DNA of 8,257 nt, from contig DATFDL010000643.1 of assembly GCA_035252155.1 (NCBI GenBank), positions 1-8,257 on the forward strand, written 5' to 3'. The stretch comes from JAICLL01 sp035252155. Its GTDB lineage: Bacteria > Planctomycetota > Planctomycetia > Pirellulales > JAICIG01. This document shows, piece by piece, positions 1 to 5,564 of the stretch. Numbering within the stretch: the stretch's first letter is position 1; every line of letters begins with the position of its first letter. The notes below the pieces were generated by a model. The model saw only the letters and a program-made list of their open reading frames with translations, searched no databases and had not been told where the DNA came from. Both the position numbers and the translations under genes were made by a program.

Positions 1-20
1 TCGCGGCGATCACTGTTAAT

Positions 21-1256
21 ATGATTTCGATGTCATCCGCGCCGCGACGGATGCCGTGGCACCCCACGAAGTTGCCTTGCCAGGTGATCCACAGCTTTGA
101 TTCCACTCCATCCGTCACCGTGAGCATCGATATTTCACCCCTGCGGATCGCGCTGTGCATCACCGAGCTTGACGTCGGCGGGGCCGAGCGGTGCCTGGTC
201 GAGCTGGCGACACGGCTCGACCGCCGGCGATTTGCTCCCGTGGTCTACGCCCTGTCGGCCGAGCCTGGGCCCGCGACGCCCTCGCTCGTGCCGCAATTGC
301 GCGAGGCCGGCATCGAGACGCACTTCTTGGGCGGACGGCGTGCGAGCCACTTCCCCCGGATCGTGGGCCGCCTGACGCAACGGCTGCGAGCGCAACAAGC
401 CGAGCTGGTGCAATCGTTCCTGTTTCACGCCAATCTCGCCGCGCGGCTGGCGGCGCGGCGGGCCGGCGTTGGGCACGTACTGTCGGGCATTCGTGTCGCC
501 GAACATTCGGCCCGCTGGCATCTGTGGCTCGACCGGCTGACCGCGCGGCTCGTCGATCGCTATGTCTGCGTCAGCCAGTCCGTCGCCGATTTTTCGCGCG
601 AAGCGGCCGGGCTGCCCGGTGACAAGTTGGTGGTCATTCCCAATGGCATCGACGTGGAACGCTACCAGCGCGCCGAGCCGCTCGATTTGACTTCGCTCGG
701 CCTTGCGGCGGATCGCCGGGCCGTGACATTTGTCGGCCGGCTCGACCGACAGAAAGGGTTGCTCGATTTTCTGCGCCAGTCACCTCGCTGGCTCGAACGT
801 TTTCCGCTGCACGATCTTTTGCTGGTGGGCGCAGGCCCGCAGGAAGACGAGCTGCGCTCGGAGGCGGACAAGCTTGCGATCTCGTCGCACGTGCGTTTTG
901 CCGGCTGGCGAGGGGACGTGCCGCGCATTCTGCGGGCCAGCGACTTATTCGTCTTGCCGAGCCATTGGGAAGGCATGCCCAACGCGCTCTTGGAAGCGAT
1001 GGCCGCCGGGCTGCCTGTCGTCGCAGCCGACGTCGAGGGGGTGCGAGAGCTCTTGGGCGAAGGTGCCCAGCGACAAGTGGTGGCGCGAAGAGACCCAGCG
1101 GCGTTTTGCGAACAGATCATCGCGCTACTCGGCGACCGGGCACTGGCCGATCGGTGCGGAGCGGAGAACCAGCGGAGGGCCCGCAACTTTAGTTGGCAAG
1201 CAATGGTCGATGCGTATCAGCGGCTGTTCCACGACGTCGCCGGCCGCGGGAGCTAG
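21..1256 (+). CDS. GT4-family glycosyltransferase
   Basis: This is a retaining glycosyltransferase of the GT4 family with the GT-B fold. It would transfer a sugar from a nucleotide-sugar donor, probably in cell-surface polysaccharide or glycolipid synthesis at the cytoplasmic side of the membrane. Visible landmarks are the N-terminal Rossmann start 'LRIALCITELDVGGAER' with the GGAER loop, the inter-domain 'VIPNGID' (about 205-211), the donor-phosphate motif 'FVGRLDRQKG' (R240, K245), 'LLLVGAGP', and the EX7E motif 'EGMPNALLE' (E317, E325) followed by 'AMAAGLPVVAADVEGVREL'. Length is normal for the family. The start is uncertain: there is no Shine-Dalgarno, the frame is open to the left edge, and residues 1-33 do not resemble the family. 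The GTG at 120 gives a more typical N-terminus. Acceptor and donor cannot be read from the sequence. It converges with the next gene. Confidence 0.93.
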   Translation: MISMSSAPRRMPWHPTKLPCQVIHSFDSTPSVTVSIDISPLRIALCITELDVGGAERCLVELATRLDRRRFAPVVYALSAEPGPATPSLVPQLREAGIETHFLGGRRASHFPRIVGRLTQRLRAQQAELVQSFLFHANLAARLAARRAGVGHVLSGIRVAEHSARWHLWLDRLTARLVDRYVCVSQSVADFSREAAGLPGDKLVVIPNGIDVERYQRAEPLDLTSLGLAADRRAVTFVGRLDRQKGLLDFLRQSPRWLERFPLHDLLLVGAGPQEDELRSEADKLAISSHVRFAGWRGDVPRILRASDLFVLPSHWEGMPNALLEAMAAGLPVVAADVEGVRELLGEGAQRQVVARRDPAAFCEQIIALLGDRALADRCGAENQRRARNFSWQAMVDAYQRLFHDVAGRGS

Positions 1257-1633
1257 CCTCGCCGCGCCTTTGCCAGAATGGCCTTGGCCTCGGACACGCT
1301 AAGCTTCGGGTCCTGTTGCCGAAGGGCGGCCACGGTGGGATAAACGACCGGGAAAATGTCGCCTTCGACCGTGACATATCCTTGCTCGACCAACTTACGG
1401 ACCGCCGGTTGCAGTCTGCCGCTGGTCTTGCCGAATCTTGCCGCCAGGTCATCGACGGCGCAACAATCGTCGTAGTTTTCAAAGGCGATGCTGTTTAACA
1501 CGTGCGTGAATAGCTCGCGCGCGATGCCGGTAAGTGGCGGAAGAGGCTGGGCCGCTGGGACCTTCGCGATGCGCGCGGCTTGGCGAGTCGGGCGTTTTGT
1601 AAGCGATTTTTTCAGTGGCTTTCGCTTTGCCAT
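1253..1633 (-). CDS. Small basic winged-helix protein, function unknown
   Basis: A 126-residue protein. I do not recognise a named family. The first 35 or so residues are rich in Lys, Arg, Ala and Pro and look disordered ('MAKRKPLKKSLTKRPTR'). The rest looks like a compact winged helix-turn-helix: helix 'IARELFTHVLNSIAF', then 'AVDDLAARFGKTSGRLQPAV' as a helix-turn-helix, 'RKLVEQGYVTVEGDIFPVVYPT' as a beta wing, and a C-terminal helix. A basic tail joined to a winged helix suggests a DNA-binding or nucleoid-associated role, which is inference. The ATG at 1633 is chosen because it begins the basic tail; the frame stays open to an upstream ATG at 1678 inside repeat-like spacer sequence. No strong ribosome-binding site is seen. 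The stop overlaps the stop of the convergent glycosyltransferase. It lies downstream of the metallohydrolase on the same strand, 92 bases away. Confidence 0.72.
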   Translation of the reverse strand: MAKRKPLKKSLTKRPTRQAARIAKVPAAQPLPPLTGIARELFTHVLNSIAFENYDDCCAVDDLAARFGKTSGRLQPAVRKLVEQGYVTVEGDIFPVVYPTVAALRQQDPKLSVSEAKAILAKARRG

Positions 1634-1664
1634 CCGCCAGCCGTCAATCATCATCACCCGCGAT

Positions 1665-1690
1665 GGTGGGACTCGCAAGCTCGGCCCACC
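1665..1690. repeat. Intergenic imperfect hairpin (GGTGGG...CCCACC)
   Basis: The arms GGTGGG (1665-1670) and CCCACC (1685-1690) are perfect complements around a 14-base centre that pairs only partly. It sits in the 92-base spacer between the metallohydrolase and the winged-helix gene. From memory, GC-rich elements of this kind (GTAGGGTGGG... ending in CCCACC) are scattered between genes in Pirellulales genomes, but this cannot be confirmed from one window. There is no T-run after the hairpin on either strand, so it is not a standard intrinsic terminator. Confidence 0.55.
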
Positions 1691-1698
1691 CTACAATT

Positions 1699-1719
1699 CC
1701 GCACTCCGCACTCCGCACT
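1699..1719. repeat. Three-copy tandem heptamer CCGCACT
   Basis: Three perfect head-to-tail copies of the seven-base unit CCGCACT, followed by a degenerate fourth unit that runs into GCGCATTC. The array lies immediately downstream of the metallohydrolase stop codon and next to the hairpin at 1665-1690. It has no coding role. Together the two elements fill most of the spacer and look like one compound intergenic repeat. Confidence 0.75.
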
Positions 1720-1725
1720 GCGCAT

Positions 1726-4266
1726 TCATTTGCCCGAGGTCACAGGCAGCGGTGCCCCCAGCGTGTCGCCATTGGCCTTGAAGCCGCCACCGTCGACATC
1801 GACAAAAATGGGATTCGAGATCGCGATCGGCATGTCGCGGGCGTGATCGGGCCCCATCACGTCGCCCAGCGGCCGCCCTTCGCCGGCCGCCACGACAATC
1901 ACATGCGTGTCTTCCGACAGCTCCAGCGGAAGCTGCTGGTCGAACTTCACCACTCCCTGGCCGAAGCGATCGGGCGTCGAGCGACGGGTGAAGTTTAGCT
2001 CAGGCCGCGGCGAGCCGTTCAAAAACACCTGCACCCGATCGACGTCAAACCAATTGGGGCACTGGACGCGAACCGCCAGCCTCACTTTGCCGTCGGCCGC
2101 TTCGGCGTCGCCGCCCGCCGTCACCCGCTCTCCGAGGCCCGATAGGCTTACCTCCAGAAATGGCCCGTTGGTCATGATCACATGCCCTTGTTCGCAGGCA
2201 TGGACGATGTCGAGGGTTTGGATTTTCGCCGGCTCGTCGGTCAGGCTTTGCACGTAGATCCGCAAAAAGCCCGATCCATGAAAATTGTAGTGCGCGTCGG
2301 TGTTCACCACGCCGGGGATCCGCATGCCCTGGTTGAGCAACTGCAGCCAATTGAAGACCGTGTTGTTCCGCGGCTTGCCGCCTTTCGATGTGATCATTGG
2401 CGGCTGAAAGATCCACGCCGGCGGATGGACCTCGATCACATCGATGAAGCCGAATGCCTTGCGGAAGCCGCTATCGGGCTGGCCGTCGCCGTCTTTGTCG
2501 AAAAACACCGCGCCGATGTCGGGGTGGTTTTGCTGCACCAATTTGTCGCTGCCGCCGTCCCACATCGCTAGCCGCTCGATCTTCACTTCCATGTCGTGGT
2601 CGGGCAGCGGCCCGCCGTTGTCTTGCGTGTGTGGCCTGGCCACCAGTGGAAAAGCGTTGTGATGATTGATGGGCAGGGGGCTGTCGGTGAGCTCGATGCC
2701 CACGCAGGTGCCCATCTGTTCGGTCGCTTTCAGTCGAACCAGGTGCGGCTCGTAGCTTGACAGCCGATTGTGCTCGGTGCAGGGGGCGAACTCGATGTGC
2801 TCGGCCAGCAGATTCAGTACTCGGCCGAGTTGGCTGGAGGTGTTGTCGCCCGAAGGCGAAGCGTGGTTGTGAAAGTCAGCGCTGATCCAGCCAGGTGTGT
2901 GAACGCTACGGGCAAGCCTGGCGGCCAGCGGCGTTTCGCGCCCCTGGGCTACTTCGATCTCGGTGAAGACGGCGTCGTACTCGGGTCCGTGGCTGACAAT
3001 AACCTGGTATTTGCCCGGCGGCAGAGGCTGCCGGAATTGGCCGTGCTCGCTGTAATAGACATTGCGCACGGCCCACTCGCCGGTCTGATGGCCGAAGTCC
3101 GGGTCTTTCGTTGCGTCGAGGCCGCGGAACTGCACCTTGCAGGCGAACGGCTGATTCTCCGCATCGCGGATGTCGGCCAGCACGCGGCCGGCCGCCGGCA
3201 ACTCGACACGGTTTTCGCCTGAGGCCAGCTTCAGGGTCTTTGATCCGCTGCCCAGGCTCGAAACAATCGCCTCAAATTCACCGTCGGGCAACGCGAAGTC
3301 AATGGTGCCGTCGTCGTCGGTCCGGCCACTGCCGTAGACCGTCTCGCCCTGCCGCACCACCACGTAAGCCGCGGGCAGCGGGGCGTCGTTGCTGTCGCGC
3401 ACCGCAACTGTCATCGACTGCTGCTTGGCTTCGGTCAGCTTGCCGGCCCGCGCTTGCAGGGCCAATAAGTGCGGCGCGGGAGCGATCTGTCGAACGAGTT
3501 GCAGTTTTTTTCCCGGCGCCAGCGACACTCGTTCCGAGTTCTCAGTCAGATAATGAAGGATACTGTTTCGCGCATCCGATTGGCAACGCAGCGTGCGTCC
3601 CTCGGGAAAAATGCCATATGCCTGGCGGAACCATTTGTCGTAGACCCAAAACAGCCGGCCGGGGTCGCGCGCCGATTTGTCGAACGTGGCGTCGGCCCGC
3701 AGCTCGTCTTTCAAGACAAGCTCGCGATCCTTTTCGCCGCTGCTGGTGAATGTGGTTTCGACCCGGATCCATTCGGCGCCGTCCGTCAGCAGGTAAGTCA
3801 CTTCCGCCTCGGGTTGCGAATCGGCGGTCTCGGCGCGGCAGGTGATCCGCACTTCCTCCGCGCGCAGGGGAGCTTGACCGGCTTCGACCTCCGCCAAAGT
3901 CTGCGCGCCCTTGCCGGCGTCGATCGTCATCGACCGCCAGTTCACGCCCGGACCGCCGGGATAGTAGGCGCTCAACTGGTCGTTCGGGTTCCGCGTGCTC
4001 GTCAGATCAATTATCGCCCCGCCCACGTTTCGCACGGTCATATTGGCGTGGCGGCCGGCGATGGGTCGGGCGATGACGGCCGTGATCCGCTCGTTGCGCA
4101 GCACGACGTCGCCAAAGATGCAATCGGCTTCCTTGCCTCGCGGGGCGAACTCGTCCCAGGTGTCGGGCGAGAGCACGGCCACTTCGACGGCTTGGGCGGC
4201 GGCCGCCGAAATAAAGAATAAACCCAGAGCGACGGAGCGAAGCGAGCTTCTCAAAATCCGGATCAT
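1726..4266 (-). CDS. Secreted CehA/McbA-like PHP metallohydrolase
   Basis: An 846-residue exported protein with a PHP-type metallohydrolase domain like that of the CehA/McbA family, whose characterised members hydrolyse esters such as aryl carbamates. Residues 1-26 form a signal peptide (basic start, hydrophobic core, cleavage after 'AQA'). Next come a beta-rich N-terminal region starting 'DTWDEFAPRGKEAD' (about 33-46), a carboxypeptidase-regulatory-like beta-sandwich (about 285-345) and a second beta domain (about 360-455). The PHP core (about 461-665) shows the expected ligands: HNH (H466, H468), 'TEHN' (E498, H499), E525 in 'GIELT', H535/H536, H581 in 'QNHP', and D657/H659 in 'TDAH'. An EF-hand-like loop 'DKDGDGQPDS' interrupts the core at 590-599. 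The C-terminus is a further beta domain. The ATG at 4266 is chosen because it begins the signal peptide and has GGGTGA upstream. Substrate unknown; extracytoplasmic location is likely. Confidence 0.88.
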   Translation of the reverse strand: MIRILRSSLRSVALGLFFISAAAAQAVEVAVLSPDTWDEFAPRGKEADCIFGDVVLRNERITAVIARPIAGRHANMTVRNVGGAIIDLTSTRNPNDQLSAYYPGGPGVNWRSMTIDAGKGAQTLAEVEAGQAPLRAEEVRITCRAETADSQPEAEVTYLLTDGAEWIRVETTFTSSGEKDRELVLKDELRADATFDKSARDPGRLFWVYDKWFRQAYGIFPEGRTLRCQSDARNSILHYLTENSERVSLAPGKKLQLVRQIAPAPHLLALQARAGKLTEAKQQSMTVAVRDSNDAPLPAAYVVVRQGETVYGSGRTDDDGTIDFALPDGEFEAIVSSLGSGSKTLKLASGENRVELPAAGRVLADIRDAENQPFACKVQFRGLDATKDPDFGHQTGEWAVRNVYYSEHGQFRQPLPPGKYQVIVSHGPEYDAVFTEIEVAQGRETPLAARLARSVHTPGWISADFHNHASPSGDNTSSQLGRVLNLLAEHIEFAPCTEHNRLSSYEPHLVRLKATEQMGTCVGIELTDSPLPINHHNAFPLVARPHTQDNGGPLPDHDMEVKIERLAMWDGGSDKLVQQNHPDIGAVFFDKDGDGQPDSGFRKAFGFIDVIEVHPPAWIFQPPMITSKGGKPRNNTVFNWLQLLNQGMRIPGVVNTDAHYNFHGSGFLRIYVQSLTDEPAKIQTLDIVHACEQGHVIMTNGPFLEVSLSGLGERVTAGGDAEAADGKVRLAVRVQCPNWFDVDRVQVFLNGSPRPELNFTRRSTPDRFGQGVVKFDQQLPLELSEDTHVIVVAAGEGRPLGDVMGPDHARDMPIAISNPIFVDVDGGGFKANGDTLGAPLPVTSGK

Positions 4267-4337
4267 AAAAATCACCCGATAAGTCCGCGATGAGCAGTAG
4301 GCTGCCATGATACCAAACGTCAAGCCGCGGAAAGAGA

Positions 4338-4352
4338 TAAGCTACCAGCTTA
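4338..4352. promoter_or_regulatory. Palindrome, possible operator
   Basis: A perfect inverted repeat TAAGCT-ACC-AGCTTA, with six-base arms and a three-base centre, lies in the middle of the divergent spacer. Its AT-rich ends stand out from the GC-rich surroundings. Its placement between two divergent genes would suit an operator for a dimeric regulator, but a palindrome this short can arise by chance and no second copy is seen. Confidence 0.3.
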
Positions 4353-4399
4353 ATCGCAGAATCTTGACACGTGGACCCTTTTCTTCTCGCCGGCTCGCG

Positions 4400-4405
4400 T
4401 ATAAT
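4400..4405 (+). promoter_or_regulatory. Candidate -10 box (TATAAT)
   Basis: A perfect TATAAT on the plus strand, 38 bases before the ATG of the hemerythrin-like gene. It would place transcription start near 4412 and give a leader of about 32 bases containing the ribosome-binding site. No -35 box lies at the normal distance; a perfect TTGACA at 4364-4369 is 30 bases upstream instead of about 17. The site may be an unusual promoter or a partial match. Confidence 0.45.
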
Positions 4406-4427
4406 TAAGGGTGCGCAGGCCAGCGCG

Positions 4428-4435
4428 AAAGGAGG
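4428..4435 (+). promoter_or_regulatory. Strong Shine-Dalgarno that fixes the start at 4444
   Basis: AAAGGAGG lies eight bases before the ATG at 4444, a near-perfect anti-16S match at ideal spacing. It selects this ATG over the in-frame ATG at 4411 that precedes it. No other gene in the window has a comparable site. Confidence 0.85.
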
Positions 4436-4443
4436 CGGTCATT

Positions 4444-4917
4444 ATGGATCGCATGTTGACGGCCGAACAGCAGGCGCTGTTCGAACACGAGTTGCTGGCG
4501 CATATCGCCGGCGCGTTGCGGACCACGATCGATTGGACGTTGCGGACACAAGACTCTTCCGACCGGTTGCCCAGCTTGCGCTTCATCGCGCAGTCGTTCC
4601 TGCGGCATTTGGAGCACATCCTCGAGCTTGAGGAGCGTGACGGCTACATGCCCGCCGTCGATAGCCGCCGGCACGCCGACTTGCGGCAGCGGATCTTGGA
4701 GCTTCGCCGCGAGCACGATTATTTTCGAGCCGAGCTGGCCGGCAGCGTCGCGCGGCTGCAAAACACCTCACCGGCCGATTACCTGACCATCGGCGAGGTT
4801 TGCCACGCCATGCTCGCGCTCTTGGACGGCATCAACGACCACAACCAACGCGAGATGGAGATTATCGAGCTCGCCCGCGAACGGGATCAGCGCGATCAGT
4901 TGCTGGGGATGCTCTAG
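4444..4917 (+). CDS. Small hemerythrin-like helical protein
   Basis: A 157-residue soluble, all-helical protein with no signal peptide or membrane segment. It resembles bacterial hemerythrin/HHE proteins, which bind a di-iron centre and sense or carry O2 or other small ligands. His and Glu/Asp residues recur at helix spacing: H15 and H20 in helix 1, 'FLRHLEHILELEERDGYM' (H55, H58, E61, E63, E64) in helix 2, 'LRREHDYF' (E90, H91) in helix 3, and 'INDHNQREMEI' (H133, E137) in helix 4. The 'LEERDGYM' end of helix 2 is like the 'LEExGGY' ending I associate with planctomycete HHE proteins. The spacing of helix-2 His and Glu is not the exact H-x3-E of classic hemerythrins, so metal binding is uncertain. 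The start is set by the strong ribosome-binding site. It is a single-gene unit convergent with the toxin pseudogene, with a 23-base gap. Confidence 0.72.
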   Translation: MDRMLTAEQQALFEHELLAHIAGALRTTIDWTLRTQDSSDRLPSLRFIAQSFLRHLEHILELEERDGYMPAVDSRRHADLRQRILELRREHDYFRAELAGSVARLQNTSPADYLTIGEVCHAMLALLDGINDHNQREMEIIELARERDQRDQLLGML

Positions 4918-4940
4918 GTCCTTCCTAAATCCCGTTTCGA

Positions 4941-5353
4941 TCAAAGGCTCGATAGCGGGATGATGAGCGTCGGAAACTTGTTTACCAGCCGCTGATCGGC
5001 TGAGACCACCTTGCACTGCTCACGTTCGGCAAGAGCCACATAAAGGCAGCCGTAGACTCCAATGCGCTCGCTCGATGAAAGTTCGATCGCCCGCGAAAGA
5101 AGACTCAGATACGGATGCAGTAGCGGTAGCGTCAGCACAATTTGCTGAAATCGACGCAGCGCCTCCGGGGTTGGATGAGCCTCTGCCGTTCCGCCCGAGT
5201 AAGTGCGTGCGCGATTTCGACCGGAAATGTGTCGGGCGCCAAAAGCTGATGGATTCCGTTTGCAAAATCCTCTTGGAGTTTGATTGCCTTATCGGAGTCA
5301 ACCTCCGGCAAGACCCATTTCAGGCCGACACTGGCGTCCAAAACATACTTCAT
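4941..5353 (-). pseudogene. Frameshifted PIN-domain (VapC-like) toxin
   Basis: VapC-like PIN-domain ribonuclease toxins cleave RNA using a cluster of four acidic residues. The gene starts at the ATG at 5353 with 'MKYVLDASVGLKWVLPE' (D6), continues to 'FPVEIAHALTRAE' (E46), and after residue 62 runs out of frame to a TGA at 5132-5134. The rest of the domain lies in the next frame: 'EALRRFQQIVLTLPLLHPYL', then 'VYGCLYVALAE' and 'VVSADQRLV', ending at 4941. Restoring one base at the CCCC run (5167-5170) gives 137 residues, the normal size. The position usually occupied by the third acidic residue ('YDA') is Gly (codon 5049-5051, GGC), while the last Asp (D120) remains. The ATG overlaps the antitoxin stop as ATGA. 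Two independent defects favour a dead gene over a sequencing error, though an error in the C run could explain the first. Confidence 0.8.
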
Positions 5354-5544
5354 TGGCTTCGGGCATCACGGATCAAATCGACTGCGACGTCGACCACGCC
5401 AATTTTTTTACGCAGCTCATCGCGCATGCGATTCATTTCGCTGCGAGCCTGATGCATTTCCGCAGGATCGCGGGAGCCTGTGGCGGCTCGCTCGAGAGCC
5501 TGTTGAATCTCAAGGACGATGTCACTATGGGCGTCGATGCTCAT
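5350..5544 (-). CDS. Small VapB-like antitoxin
   Basis: A 64-residue, highly charged, helical protein ('MSIDAHSDIVLEIQQALERA', then 'DELRKKIGVVDVAVDLIRD'). Its size, its position directly before a PIN-domain toxin and the ATGA overlap (5350-5353) identify it as the antitoxin of a type II pair. It would neutralise the toxin by binding it and probably repress its own operon. No clear AbrB, RHH or Phd DNA-binding signature is visible, so the antitoxin class is unassigned. The sequence resembles small proteins I have seen before PIN genes in planctomycetes, which is recollection, not a search. The ATG at 5544 is preferred over an upstream ATG at 5625, which would overlap the oxidoreductase gene and add an Arg-rich stretch. 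The gap after the oxidoreductase stop is only 20 bases. The frame is intact although its toxin is broken. Confidence 0.75.
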   Translation of the reverse strand: MSIDAHSDIVLEIQQALERAATGSRDPAEMHQARSEMNRMRDELRKKIGVVDVAVDLIRDARSQ

Positions 5545-5564
5545 GGTTTTGTTTCCGACCGCGG

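Larger units (their letters stand above)
4267..4443. other. Divergent intergenic region
   Basis: These 177 bases separate the metallohydrolase and hemerythrin-like genes, which are transcribed away from each other, so both promoters should lie here. It holds a short palindrome, a TTGACA, a TATAAT and the strong ribosome-binding site listed separately. On the minus strand a possible TATCAT (4312-4307) could serve the metallohydrolase, but no convincing -35 accompanies it. I see no RNA gene or coding frame here. Confidence 0.6.

Noticed and set aside
1665..1690. The GGTGGG/CCCACC hairpin as an intrinsic terminator for the metallohydrolase
   Set aside because: There is no T-rich tract after it on the minus strand and the stem is interrupted after six pairs, so it is reported only as a repeat.
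3469..4221. A 250-residue plus-strand open frame opposite the metallohydrolase N-terminal half
   Set aside because: No recognisable motif or ribosome-binding site, and it lies entirely within the PHP metallohydrolase gene, whose signal peptide and domains are clear.
4364..4405. TTGACA and TATAAT as a standard sigma-70 promoter
   Set aside because: The spacer is 30 bases, far from 17; only the TATAAT is kept as a candidate.
4929..4961. Inverted repeat ATCCCG...CGGGAT between the hemerythrin-like gene and the toxin, as a terminator
   Set aside because: The arms are only six bases and the loop 21 bases, with no T-run on either strand.
5132..5353. The first toxin fragment as a complete 73-residue gene
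   Set aside because: The remaining half of the PIN domain continues in the adjacent frame, so this is the front part of a frameshifted gene.
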